Assembly: GCA_038238915.1 (NCBI GenBank)
Contig: JBBSFH010000014.1
Span: 24,476-88,475 of the forward strand
Length of the DNA stretch: 64,000 bases
Direction of reading: 5' to 3'
Source of the DNA: JAVVHE01 sp038238915
GTDB lineage: Bacteria; Pseudomonadota; Alphaproteobacteria; Sphingomonadales; Sphingomonadaceae
In this document: one piece after another, positions 1-8,215 of the stretch
How positions within the stretch are numbered: the first letter of the stretch is position 1
Layout: each line of letters starts with the position of its first letter
Made by a program: the position numbers and the translations under genes
The notes under the pieces: model-generated
Told to the model about the DNA's origin: nothing
Databases searched by the model: none
The model's input: the letters and a program-made list of their open reading frames with translations, nothing else

Positions 1-2027
1 TACCGGGGCGGTGGCGGTGCGGCCTGCCGGTCGCGCAACACGCCATCGAGCCAGCGCGGATCGAGGCGCGGGTCGGCGCGCGCCTCGCGGGGAGGCCGCG
101 CTGGTGCGGCATCGGGATCGTCGTTGGCGGCGGTGGGTGGTTCGTCCGCGCTGCCATCCGGCGGGGGCGCGCCGTCGGCGGGGGCGTTGTCCGTGCCATC
201 CCCGGTGCCCGGTGCCAGCCCATAGGTCTCCGCGTCCGGCTCGGTTGGCGCGGCGTCTGCGGGCACCTCGGTCGTCAGCACGCCGCCCGGTGTGCCCCGG
301 CTGGCGCGGCGCATGAAGGCGGCGAACGCGCGCGCAGGTGCGCGGCCGCCCGCCAGCCCCGCCACCGGCCGGGCATCGTCGCGCCCCATCCATACGCCGG
401 CCACCAGATCGCTGGTGAACCCCAGAAACCAGCCGTCCTTGTTCGAGGACGTGGTGCCTGTCTTCCCCGCCAGCTCGCGCCCCATTTGCGCCTGGCGACC
501 GGTCCCGGTCTCGACCGCCGCTTTCAACAGCCCGGTCATCTTCGCCGCCACATCGGGCGCGATCAGCGTGCGGGGTTCGGGGGCGTCACGCGTCCACAGG
601 ACTTCGCCGCCGCTGGTCGACACCTTGGTGATCCCGAACGGCCGTGCCTCGTTGCCGTGATTGGCGACCGCCGCATAGGCCGAGGTCATCTCGATCAGCG
701 TCACGTCGTTCGCTCCCAGCGCCATCGCAGGGCGGGTATCGAGCGTTTCGGTAATGCCAAGGCGCTTCGCCACCGAAGCGACCGTATCGAACCCAGCGCG
801 CTGCGCGAGCTTGACCGCGACGGTGTTGATCGACAGCGCGAACGCCTCGCGCACGCTGACCGAGCCGATGTAGCGGCCATTCGAGTTGCGCGGGGACCAG
901 CCGTTGATGGTGATCGGCTCGTCCACTTCGGTCTCGCCCGGGTCGACGCCGTCTTCCAGAGCAGCGAGATAGACGAACAGTTTGAACGACGATCCGGGCT
1001 GGCGCTTGGCGACCACCGCGCGGTTGTAATTGCTGTCGACATAATCGCGTCCGCCAACCATCGCGCGCACGGCACCATCCCTGGTCATGGCGATCAACCC
1101 GCCCTGCGCTCCGGCTGGGGTTCCTTGCGCGATCGCGGCTTCGGCGGCGGATTGCATCGCGGGGAGCAGCGTGGTGGTGACGATGAGCGGCTTCTGCGTT
1201 TCGTCGGTGAGTGTTTCCAGTTGCTGGAGCGCCCAATCGGTAAAGTAGCGCACGCTGTTCGCCTGCGGCGGCGGCGCGAGGTGGAGCTCGGCGAAGTTCA
1301 CCTGTTCGGCCTCGGCGCGGGGGATCGCACCCGATTGCGCCATCACCGCGATGACGGTGGCGGCGCGTTCGCGCGCGGCCTGCGGATCGGCCGACGGGGC
1401 ATAGCGCGAGGGGGCCTTGACCAGCCCGGCGATGATCGCGGCTTCGGCCAAGCTGAGGCTGGTCGCGGGGTGGCCGAAGAAGCGGCGGCTGGCGGCATCG
1501 ATCCCGTACGCGCCGCCGCCGAAATACACGCGGTTCAGATACAGTTCGAGGATCTGATCCTTGCTGAACCGCTGTTCGAGCGCGAGCGCGAACGCGACCT
1601 CGCGGAGCTTGCGCGCGGTGGTCTTGGCCTGGGTGAGGAAGATGTTGCGCGCGAGCTGCTGCGTGATGGTGGATGCGCCCTGCCGGTTCGCCCCCGCGCG
1701 AGCGTTGACGCTGAGCGCGCGCGCGATGCCGATCGGATCGACACCGGGATGGCTGTAGAAGCGCCGATCCTCGACCGCGACCATCGCCGCCTTCATGCGC
1801 GCGGGGATCTGTTCGGAGGCCAGCCATTCGCCGTAGCTGGGGCCGACCGTGGTGAGCGGCGTTCCGTCCGCGCCCAAGACCTGGACCGTCTGGCCTTGGG
1901 GGGAACGCTTGAGCTCGGTGTAGCTCGGCACCTGGATCAGCGCGATGGCGACCGCGGCGGCAAGGCCGAGCGCGCCGACGATGGCAGCGATTAGGCCGAA
2001 CTTGAGCAGACCGGAGAGGAAACGGAT
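1..2027 (-). CDS. Penicillin-binding protein 1A-type transglycosylase/transpeptidase (3' end outside window)
   Basis: Bifunctional class A penicillin-binding protein that polymerises lipid II and cross-links peptidoglycan at the inner membrane. An N-terminal membrane segment (about residues 5-30) is followed by a GT51 transglycosylase domain with EDRRFYSHPG near residue 86 and the run QGASTITQQLARN. The transpeptidase domain has SSFK (near 346), SIN (near 401) and KTGT (near 523). After it comes a Pro/Ala/Asp-rich tail that runs off the left edge. The reading frame is open from an in-frame stop at 2082-2084, but no ATG, GTG or TTG precedes the membrane segment. I placed the start at an ATC codon (2025-2027) that follows a GGAG-like sequence; this is a guess. 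A sequencing error or a rare start codon are both possible. Confidence 0.9.
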   Translation of the reverse strand, partial: MRFLSGLLKFGLIAAIVGALGLAAAVAIALIQVPSYTELKRSPQGQTVQVLGADGTPLTTVGPSYGEWLASEQIPARMKAAMVAVEDRRFYSHPGVDPIGIARALSVNARAGANRQGASTITQQLARNIFLTQAKTTARKLREVAFALALEQRFSKDQILELYLNRVYFGGGAYGIDAASRRFFGHPATSLSLAEAAIIAGLVKAPSRYAPSADPQAARERAATVIAVMAQSGAIPRAEAEQVNFAELHLAPPPQANSVRYFTDWALQQLETLTDETQKPLIVTTTLLPAMQSAAEAAIAQGTPAGAQGGLIAMTRDGAVRAMVGGRDYVDSNYNRAVVAKRQPGSSFKLFVYLAALEDGVDPGETEVDEPITINGWSPRNSNGRYIGSVSVREAFALSINTVAVKLAQRAGFDTVASVAKRLGITETLDTRPAMALGANDVTLIEMTSAYAAVANHGNEARPFGITKVSTSGGEVLWTRDAPEPRTLIAPDVAAKMTGLLKAAVETGTGRQAQMGRELAGKTGTTSSNKDGWFLGFTSDLVAGVWMGRDDARPVAGLAGGRAPARAFAAFMRRASRGTPGGVLTTEVPADAAPTEPDAETYGLAPGTGDGTDNAPADGAPPPDGSADEPPTAANDDPDAAPARPPREARADPRLDPRWLDGVLRDRQAAPPPPR

Positions 2028-2103
2028 GGCGGGGCGCTCCGGAGCGAGGGAGAGGCGTGTTACTCGGGGAACACGGCGGGTTCAAGGCGGGTGCGCGATG
2101 GGC

Positions 2104-3123
2104 TCAATCCGCGAGCGCCGCCGAAAGCATCGCGCGCACCCGCGCCGCAATCTCTGGCGTGATCGGGCCGAGCACGCCCTGCGCCCCCTCGGGCAAATGC
2201 GCGGCCGGATCGCCGCCCCGTCCGAAAACATAGTGATCGAACATCCCTGCCCACGCCGCGCGTTCGGGCGGGGCGAGGTCGCGGATCGTCAGCAGCGCGT
2301 GGAAGAGCGTGTAGAGCGGGCTGACCATGTGATCCGGCGTATCGCGCCACCACACATTGATCTGCGCGCCGAAGCGGCCGGGTGTCTCGACATGGTGCCA
2401 CCACATCGCGGGGACGTAGAGCGCATCGCCGGGCGCGAGTTTGGCCACCTCCGCGTGCGCCATCGCCTCGGCGAAGCGGGGGAAGCGTTCCAGATCGGGC
2501 GCGTGCGGATCGACGAGGCTGATCGGCTGGCCTGCGGGGGTGATGTCGAGCGGACCGACGTAAAGATTGGCGAGCTGATCGGGCGGAAACAGCAGGAAGC
2601 GGCGCGTGCCCGCAATCGTGACCGCGAGATTATGCGCCAGATCCCAATGCGCGGGAGTGCGCGAACCGTTGCCGATCCAAAGCGATACCAGGCGATCGGC
2701 GTGCGCGGCGAGGATGGGCAGCGGTGCCTGTTCGGCTAGGCCGGGGAAGTGTTTGGCAAGGTTGAGCGCGCCCGCGTAAATGGGCGGGACAGCGGGATCG
2801 TCCTGCGATTGCATCAGCGCGGCGAACAGGTGACCGATCGGCATCTCCTGCCGCTCGAAATCGAAGCCAGCAAGATCGGGGCGATAGCCGAAGCGGCCCG
2901 GTGTGGCGGGGGAGCCGATCCACGCTTCCACGTTGGTGGCACGGGTGAAGCCGTGCAGATATTTGGCGAGCGCTAACGGGCCCTGCGCGGCGTGCGTGAC
3001 GGCGGGCCAGTCCGCTGCCAGCCCGCGCAGCACGATGGGGCGGTAGGCGGGGAGGACTTCAACATCGAAGCGCGCGGCGTCGATGCCGGTTTGTTCGGGG
3101 GTGCGGGGCAGGCCTTCCAGCAT
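2104..3123 (-). CDS. Cupin-like (JmjC-type) domain protein
   Basis: A 339-residue protein of the cupin_8/JmjC-like fold, the group related to Fe(II)/2-oxoglutarate hydroxylases. The likely metal ligands are visible: H159 and D161 in PAHWDLAHN and H243 or H244 in MWWHHVE. These sit in the usual context GTRRFLLFPP and LYVGPLD of this family. The substrate is unknown. In Sphingomonadales and Caulobacterales relatives of this gene often lie beside TonB receptors or tryptophan halogenases, but none is present here. It lies between a penicillin-binding protein gene and msrB, all on the minus strand; the gaps are 16 bases to msrB and about 75 bases to the penicillin-binding protein gene. Confidence 0.8.
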   Translation of the reverse strand: MLEGLPRTPEQTGIDAARFDVEVLPAYRPIVLRGLAADWPAVTHAAQGPLALAKYLHGFTRATNVEAWIGSPATPGRFGYRPDLAGFDFERQEMPIGHLFAALMQSQDDPAVPPIYAGALNLAKHFPGLAEQAPLPILAAHADRLVSLWIGNGSRTPAHWDLAHNLAVTIAGTRRFLLFPPDQLANLYVGPLDITPAGQPISLVDPHAPDLERFPRFAEAMAHAEVAKLAPGDALYVPAMWWHHVETPGRFGAQINVWWRDTPDHMVSPLYTLFHALLTIRDLAPPERAAWAGMFDHYVFGRGGDPAAHLPEGAQGVLGPITPEIAARVRAMLSAALAD

Positions 3124-3138
3124 GGGTAGCCTGCCTAC

Positions 3139-3537
3139 TCAGCCCTTGGGCGAAAAGTCGAGCGAGGCGGAGTTCATGCAGTAGCGCAGGCCCCCCTCGG
3201 AGCGTGGGCCATCGGGGAAGACGTGGCCGAGATGGCCGCCGCAGGTAGCGCATTGGGCTTCCACCCGGCGCATGCCCAGGCTGCTGTCTTCCACCTCGTT
3301 CACCAGACCCGCGGCGACGGGTTTGGTGAAGCTTGGCCAGCCGGTGCCGCTATCGAACTTGCTGTCCGCGCTGAACAGCAGCGTGCCGCAGCCCGCACAC
3401 CGGTAATCGCCGGGGCGCTTCTCGTCCCAGGTGAGGCCGGTGAACGCGCGTTCGGTGCCGTGCTCGCGCAGCACCGCATATTGCTCGGGCGAAAGCGTGG
3501 CGCGCCACTGCGCATCGGTCTTTTCGATCGTCGGCAT
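3139..3537 (-). CDS. msrB: Peptide-methionine (R)-S-oxide reductase MsrB
   Basis: Reduces the R-epimer of methionine sulfoxide in proteins, with thioredoxin as usual electron donor. The 132-residue product has two zinc-binding CxxC pairs (CAGC and CATC), the GTGWPSF signature and the catalytic cysteine C120 in RYCMNSASLDF. I chose the ATG at 3535-3537 because the product then has the normal single-domain MsrB length. The frame stays open far upstream, but that extension runs antisense to modA and has no protein-like character. A separate msrA lies at the other end of the window (63349-63894). No signal peptide is visible, so it is probably cytoplasmic. Confidence 0.95.
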   Translation of the reverse strand: MPTIEKTDAQWRATLSPEQYAVLREHGTERAFTGLTWDEKRPGDYRCAGCGTLLFSADSKFDSGTGWPSFTKPVAAGLVNEVEDSSLGMRRVEAQCATCGGHLGHVFPDGPRSEGGLRYCMNSASLDFSPKG

Positions 3538-3606
3538 GGGGGCTATGTCTCTCCGTATACAGCGGCCTCCCGGTGAGGCTGCAATCGCAACATGGGGTTC
3601 GAACCG

Positions 3607-4359
3607 ATGATCCGCATCGTTACCATCGTCCTTGCCTTGTTGCTGAGCGCACCCGCCATCGCGGCGGAGGGTGCACGCGTGTACGCGGCCGCGAGCCTCG
3701 CCGAATCGATCGACGCCGCCGCCAATGCGTTTGCAGCGGGCCATCGTCCGCACCCGGTAGTGGTTTTGGCGAGCAGTTCCGAACTCGCGCGGCAGATCGA
3801 GGCGGGGGCGCCGGGCGGGGTGTTCGTGAGCGCGGACGAGACGTGGATGGATCATGTGGCTGGCAAGAGCCTGCTGATCGCGGGGACGCGCGCGGATTTG
3901 CTGACCAATACGCTGGTGCTGGTGGTGCCCGCTGCCGACGCGCGCCGCGTGCGACCCGGCAAGGGCTTCGATCTGGCGGGTTTCGTCGGCGACAAGCGCT
4001 GGACGACGGGCGATCCGGGGTCGGTGCCTGCGGGGATCTACGCCAAGGCCGCGCTGATTTCGCTCGGCGCGTGGGACGCCGCGCAGCCCAGGCTGGTTGG
4101 CGCGGCCAACGTGCGCGCCGCCCTGGCGCTGGTGGAGCAGGGCGAGGTGGGGGCTGGGATCGTTTACGGGACCGACGCGCGCGCTTCGACCAAAGTGGCG
4201 GTTGCAGGCGTGTTTCCCGAGGCGAGCCACCCGGCGATCGTGTACCCGCTCGCGCTCACCAGAGGCGCGGGTGAGGAGGCTCGCGCGTTCGCGGCGTTCC
4301 TGCGTGACGGCAAGTCGCGCGCGATCTTCCGAGCGCACGGCTTCGGGATCGCGCGCTGA
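3607..4359 (+). CDS. modA: Molybdate ABC transporter, periplasmic binding protein ModA
   Basis: Periplasmic molybdate/tungstate-binding protein that delivers the oxyanion to ModB. The mature part opens with GARVYAAASLAESI, the typical ModA start that forms the anion site, and the family stretches VLASSSELARQIEAG and GIVYGTDA follow. An N-terminal hydrophobic signal (MIRIVTIVLALLLSAPAIAA) precedes it. I favour the ATG at 3607 because a GGGG sits about nine bases upstream and the signal peptide then has a normal charge pattern. The ATG at 3592 in the same frame is the alternative. The stop overlaps the proposed modB start, which fits a modABC operon. No ModE regulator or molybdenum-cofactor riboswitch was seen. 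Confidence 0.92.
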   Translation: MIRIVTIVLALLLSAPAIAAEGARVYAAASLAESIDAAANAFAAGHRPHPVVVLASSSELARQIEAGAPGGVFVSADETWMDHVAGKSLLIAGTRADLLTNTLVLVVPAADARRVRPGKGFDLAGFVGDKRWTTGDPGSVPAGIYAKAALISLGAWDAAQPRLVGAANVRAALALVEQGEVGAGIVYGTDARASTKVAVAGVFPEASHPAIVYPLALTRGAGEEARAFAAFLRDGKSRAIFRAHGFGIAR

Positions 4360-5039
4360 CGCTGTCGCCCGCCGAGTGGGAGGCGCTGCGGCTTTCGCTG
4401 CGGATCGCGGGGGTGGCGGTGCTGGCGACGCTGCCGGTGGCGTTCGGCCTCGCGTGGCTGCTCGCGCGCGGGCGGTTCGCAGGAAGGATGCTGCTCGATG
4501 TGGCGGTGCACCTGCCACTCGTGCTACCGCCGGTGGTGATGGGGTGGCTGCTGCTGCTCGCGTTCGGTCCGGCGGGGCCGATCGGGCATGCGCTGAAGTC
4601 GATCGGCGTGGAAATCGCGTTCCGCTGGACGGGCGCGGCGGTGGCCGCAGGCGTGATGGCGCTCCCGCTGATCGTGCGCACGATCCGGCTGGCGCTCGAT
4701 GCGGTCGATCCCCGGCTGGAGGAGGCGGCGCGCACGCTTGGTGCATCGCGCGGCCGCGTGTTCCGCACGGTAACGCTGCCGCTGTGCGCACCCGGCGTGA
4801 TCGCGGGCGCGGTGTTGGGTTTTGCGAAAGCGCTCGGCGAATTCGGCGCGACGATCACCTTCGTGGGCGCGATCCCCGGCGAAACGCGCACGATCCCGCT
4901 GGCGATCTGGGGCGCGTTGCAGTCTCCCGATGGCACTGCGATGGCGGCGCGGCTCGCGGGGCTTTCGGTGGCGATTTCGGCCGCAGCGTTGATCGGTGCG
5001 GAGCTGCTGGCACGTCGCGCCCGGGCGCACGCGCTGTGA
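4356..5039 (+). CDS. modB: Molybdate ABC transporter, permease ModB
   Basis: Inner-membrane permease of the molybdate importer, about 227 residues with around five membrane segments. The cytoplasmic loop that docks onto the ATPase is clear: EEAARTLGASRGRVFRTVTLPL followed by GVIAGAVLGFAKALGEFGATI. No ATG, GTG or TTG starts the gene before the first membrane segment. The first GTG (4413) would cut into that segment. The best-placed candidate is a CTG at 4356 that overlaps the modA stop as CTGA, in the same geometry as the usual ATGA or GTGA coupling. The exact start is therefore uncertain. The 3' end overlaps modC by four bases (GTGA). Confidence 0.88.
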   Translation: MTLSPAEWEALRLSLRIAGVAVLATLPVAFGLAWLLARGRFAGRMLLDVAVHLPLVLPPVVMGWLLLLAFGPAGPIGHALKSIGVEIAFRWTGAAVAAGVMALPLIVRTIRLALDAVDPRLEEAARTLGASRGRVFRTVTLPLCAPGVIAGAVLGFAKALGEFGATITFVGAIPGETRTIPLAIWGALQSPDGTAMAARLAGLSVAISAAALIGAELLARRARAHAL

Positions 5040-5641
5040 GTTTTGCCATCAATGTCGCGCGGCGGCTGGGCGAGCAAGACGTGGCGCTGGCGTTCGAAAG
5101 CGATGCTGCGGTGACCGCGATCGTCGGCCCCTCGGGCGTGGGCAAGACGAGCGTGCTCAACATGGTGGCGGGGGTGCTGCGGCCGGATCGGGGACGAATT
5201 GCGGTGGCGGGCGCGGCGCTGTTCGATGCGGCGAGCGGGTTGGATGTGCCGGTGGCTCTGCGCCGCGCGGGCTATGTGTTCCAGGATCGGCGGCTGTTCC
5301 AGCATCTGCGCGTGCGCGCCAATCTTCTTTATGGCGCGCGCGGGCCCGAGCGATTGGCCGAGGTGGCGGCGCTGCTCGATCTGGCACCCTTGCTGGCGCG
5401 GTGGCCGCGCCACCTTTCGGGAGGCGAAGCACAGCGCGTGGCGATCGGGCGCGCGCTGTTGAGCGAGCCCGCTTTTCTGCTGCTCGACGAGCCGCTCGCC
5501 CATCTGGACCGCGCGCGCGGCGAGGAAGTGCTCACCATGATCGCGCGCGCGCGCGACGCGAGCGGGGTGCCGGTGCTGTACGTGACGCATCGGCCCGAGG
5601 AGGCGGAGCGATTGGGCGCGCGCATGGTGGCGATGGGCTAG
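5036..5641 (+). CDS. modC: Molybdate ABC transporter, short ATP-binding protein ModC
   Basis: ATPase that powers molybdate import. In 201 residues it has Walker A GPSGVGKT (31-38), the signature LSGGEAQRVAIGRALL (near 127), Walker B FLLLDEPLAHLD (near 147) and the H-loop YVTHRPEEAERLG. The classic ModC is about 350 residues because it carries a C-terminal molybdate-sensing Mop/TOBE domain. That domain is absent here, so feedback inhibition through ModC-bound molybdate is not expected. The GTG start at 5036 overlaps the modB stop, so translation is probably coupled. Short ModC proteins are, to my knowledge, common in sphingomonads, so this need not be a truncation. Confidence 0.9.
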   Translation: MSFAINVARRLGEQDVALAFESDAAVTAIVGPSGVGKTSVLNMVAGVLRPDRGRIAVAGAALFDAASGLDVPVALRRAGYVFQDRRLFQHLRVRANLLYGARGPERLAEVAALLDLAPLLARWPRHLSGGEAQRVAIGRALLSEPAFLLLDEPLAHLDRARGEEVLTMIARARDASGVPVLYVTHRPEEAERLGARMVAMG

Positions 5642-5701
5642 GCGCGTGGCCGACCCCGCGCGCGGCGCGTTACGGGTGGGGCCAAGCGAAATGAGGCAAG
5701 G

Positions 5702-6409
5702 ATGGCGACACCCAAGGCCGGACCGATCGAACATCATGTGATCGACCGCGTAGGCTGGCTGCGCGCTGCAGTGCTCGGCGCGAACGACGGCGTGCTCTCG
5801 ACTGCGAGCCTGATCGTGGGGGTGGCGGCATCTTCGGCGAGCGATACCCGGCACATTCTGCTCGCGGGGATCGCCGCGCTGGTGGCGGGCGCGATGGCGA
5901 TGGCGGCGGGCGAATATGTGTCGGTCAGTTCGCAGGCCGATTCGGAGCGCGCCGAACTCGCCAAAGAGGCGCACGAACTCGCGAGCGACGCGCATGCCGA
6001 GACACGCGAGCTGGCGACGATCTACGTGAAGCGCGGGCTGGACCGGGTGCTCGCCACACAGGTGGCGGTACAATTGATGGCGCACGATGCGCTCGGAGCG
6101 CACGCGCGTGACGAGCTGGGCATCACAGAGATCTCGACCGCCAAACCGGTGCAGGCAGCACTCGCCTCGGCGATGAGCTTTGCGGCCGGCGCGATCGTGC
6201 CGCTGTTGACCGTATTGGTCACACCGCCCGCATGGCTGATCCCGGTGGAGGTTGCGGTCACGCTCGTGCTGCTCGCGGTGCTGGGCGCGATTGGCGCGCG
6301 CGCGGGCGGTGCACCGATCGGGCGTGCGGCGATCCGGGTGGTGTTCTGGGGATCGCTGGCGATGGGCGTGACGGCGGGCATCGGGAAACTCGTCGGCGCA
6401 GTGGTGTGA
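5702..6409 (+). CDS. VIT1/CCC1 family transporter
   Basis: A 235-residue membrane protein of the VIT1/CCC1 family, which in eukaryotes moves Fe(II) or Mn(II) into vacuoles; bacterial members are presumed iron or manganese exporters. The family signature is seen near the N-terminus (WLRAAVLGANDGVLSTASLIVGV) and in the second helix (GAMAMAAGEYVSVSSQAD). A charged helical segment (residues about 75-140) with many Glu and His follows; in characterised members this region binds metal. Three further membrane helices end the protein. It stands 60 bases after modC on the same strand and 29 bases before a DMT transporter gene, but nothing in the sequence ties its function to molybdate. Confidence 0.87.
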   Translation: MATPKAGPIEHHVIDRVGWLRAAVLGANDGVLSTASLIVGVAASSASDTRHILLAGIAALVAGAMAMAAGEYVSVSSQADSERAELAKEAHELASDAHAETRELATIYVKRGLDRVLATQVAVQLMAHDALGAHARDELGITEISTAKPVQAALASAMSFAAGAIVPLLTVLVTPPAWLIPVEVAVTLVLLAVLGAIGARAGGAPIGRAAIRVVFWGSLAMGVTAGIGKLVGAVV

Positions 6410-6438
6410 GCCGCACGCGGGCGGCTATACACCCGACA

Positions 6439-7329
6439 ATGCCCCGCAGCCCGATCCTGCTCGCCGCCATCGGCATCGCGCTGCTCTGCGTGATGGACGG
6501 CGTCGTGAAACATCTGACGTTCCGATACCCGATCCCCGAAGTGACGTTCGGCCGCTATCTCGCCGGACTGGTGTTCACGCTGGTGCTGTGGAGCGCGCGC
6601 GGGGCACATCCGTTCGATCGGCGGATGCTGCGCTTTCACGCGATGCGCGGGCTGGTGATCGCACTCGCGGGATTGGGCTTTTTCTACGCGGTCCGCGTGC
6701 TGCCGATCGCGGAGGCAATCACGATCAGCTTCATCGCGCCGTTGATGGTGCCGTTCGCCGCGCGCGCCTTCCTGGGGGAGGGCTTGCGCCCGATCAGCCT
6801 TGCCGCCGCTGCGGTGGGCTTCGCGGGCGTGGTGCTGGCCGAATGGGGCCAGCCGCTCGATCTCGGATCGGCACGGCTATGGGGCGTGCTTTCGGTGCTT
6901 GGCGGCGCGACGTTCTACGCGATCACACTCGTGCTGCTGCGCGCGCGTGCGGGAAGCGATGGCCCCGCGCGCACGGGCGTGCTGGGCTCGCTGATGCCCG
7001 CGCTGTGGCTCGCGCCATTCGCGCTGGGCCTCGGCACTGCGCCCGCGCTGGGCGATGTGCCCGCGTTCCTCGTGCTGGGGCTGCTCGGCACAGGGGGGAT
7101 GTGGTGCCTCGCGCTCGCCTATGCGCGCGCGGAGGCGCAGCAGGTCGCACCGCTCGAGTTCACCGCATTGTTCTGGTCGGCGCTGGTGGGCTTCGTGGGC
7201 TTTGCCGAGCGCCCGCGCCCGGGATTGTTCCTGGGCGCGGGGGTGATCATCGGCGCGGCGCTGCTCGCGGGGTGGGACGAACGCCGTGCCCGCCAGCGAC
7301 CCGTGCTGGTGTTTACGCCGGGGTCTTGA
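6439..7329 (+). CDS. EamA/DMT superfamily transporter
   Basis: A 296-residue protein with about ten hydrophobic segments arranged as two EamA repeats, the drug/metabolite transporter pattern (RhaT/YdcZ-like exporters). The motif FFYAVRVLPIAEAITISFIAPL is typical of the end of the first repeat. The substrate cannot be read from sequence. The ATG at 6439 gives a hydrophobic N-terminus (PRSPILLAAIGIALLCVMDG) that fits the first membrane helix. Its last 17 bases overlap the 3' end of the convergent DUF3597 gene. Confidence 0.82.
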   Translation: MPRSPILLAAIGIALLCVMDGVVKHLTFRYPIPEVTFGRYLAGLVFTLVLWSARGAHPFDRRMLRFHAMRGLVIALAGLGFFYAVRVLPIAEAITISFIAPLMVPFAARAFLGEGLRPISLAAAAVGFAGVVLAEWGQPLDLGSARLWGVLSVLGGATFYAITLVLLRARAGSDGPARTGVLGSLMPALWLAPFALGLGTAPALGDVPAFLVLGLLGTGGMWCLALAYARAEAQQVAPLEFTALFWSALVGFVGFAERPRPGLFLGAGVIIGAALLAGWDERRARQRPVLVFTPGS

Positions 7330-7693
7330 CGCCTTCGCCCGAGAGTTTGTCCATCACCTGCTTGTGCAGCCAGATGTTCATTGACGCGCTGTCCGATTGA
7401 TCTCCCGAATAGTTGAGCTCGGTTGCGAGTTCGTGGCGCTTGTCCAGGCTCGAATCCATGGCGAGCGCTTTCAGCAGATCGACTATCGAATGGCGCCAAT
7501 CGAGATGCTGGCCCTTGTCCGCGACCATCTTGTCGAGGATTGGGGCCATGTCTACCGGCTCGTGGGTGACTGACGCAGGAGCGGCAGCTGCAACCGGAGC
7601 GGCGGTCTCAGGAGCCGCAGCCACGGGCTCAGGGGCGGGGGCGGCTTCGGCGTGGCCGAGAATGGCGTCTTTGATTCGTCCGAAAATGCTCAT
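7313..7693 (-). CDS. DUF3597 domain protein
   Basis: A 126-residue protein whose C-terminal two thirds match the DUF3597 pattern: DMAPILDKMVADKGQHLDWR, then SIVDLLKALAMDSSLDKR and SASMNIWLHKQVMDKL. The N-terminus (MSIFGRIKDAILG) is followed by a low-complexity Ala/Pro/Glu linker of about 35 residues. Function is unknown; the fold looks like a small helical, LysM-adjacent type found in alphaproteobacteria. It is convergent with the DMT transporter gene, the two reading frames overlapping by 17 bases, and I saw no clear terminator hairpin between them. Confidence 0.82.
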   Translation of the reverse strand: MSIFGRIKDAILGHAEAAPAPEPVAAAPETAAPVAAAAPASVTHEPVDMAPILDKMVADKGQHLDWRHSIVDLLKALAMDSSLDKRHELATELNYSGDQSDSASMNIWLHKQVMDKLSGEGVKTPA

Positions 7694-7770
7694 TACGATT
7701 TTCCCTTGTGTTGCGCCCGCCCCGATGGGCGGAAGCCTTTCCCCTAATTGTGCTTCATGACGATTGCGCG

Positions 7771-8172
7771 TCAGCCAGACGTTCCAACGTCGTCGCAGTT
7801 GAGATCGAACGCGGCCATGCCGGTCTCGATATACGCGGCAGCCATCGGCGTGCCGAGGATCCATTCCGCGACATCGTCGGCCTCTTCCTCGGCGTCCGAC
7901 AGTGCCTCGTCCCATTCCGACGCGTCGTAAGCCCCGCGCCCGACGAGTGCCAACGCGACCAGTTCAATCTGTTCATCGTCCGCGAGATCGTCGATCGCGG
8001 CGCGCAACTCCTCCTCGACCGAAGTGTCCTCGGCTTCGTCGAGCACGGCGACCGCGCCATCGTCGGTCGGGTTCGAACCCTCGTCGGGATCGGAGGTGGG
8101 CACCATCGCTTCATATTCGCGCAGCCGCGCGATGATGCGGCAGAGGCTATCGAGCGAGATCGAAAGTTCCAT
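7771..8172 (-). CDS. DUF3775 domain protein
   Basis: A very acidic 133-residue protein. The N-terminal MELSISLDSLCRIIARLREYE and the C-terminal EWDEALSDAEEEADDVAEWILGTPMAAAYIETGM are the two conserved blocks of DUF3775, separated by an Asp/Glu-rich stretch. No catalytic residues or membrane segments are apparent. Function unknown. It lies about 80 bases upstream of the DUF3597 gene and about 45 bases downstream of the asparaginase gene, all on the minus strand. The spacing allows co-transcription but does not prove it. Confidence 0.8.
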   Translation of the reverse strand: MELSISLDSLCRIIARLREYEAMVPTSDPDEGSNPTDDGAVAVLDEAEDTSVEEELRAAIDDLADDEQIELVALALVGRGAYDASEWDEALSDAEEEADDVAEWILGTPMAAAYIETGMAAFDLNCDDVGTSG

Positions 8173-8215
8173 TGGCTTTGTGTTCCTTTATCGGTCTCGA
8201 AACGAGGATCGTTGA

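Noticed and set aside
586..2085. 499-codon frame starting with TTG near the PBP gene
   Set aside because: It is the shifted frame of the penicillin-binding protein gene and has no protein-like pattern; the true frame holds all PBP motifs.
3538..4791. N-terminal extension of msrB running antisense to modA
   Set aside because: Low-complexity Arg/Ala/Pro text; MsrB is complete from 3537 with normal length.
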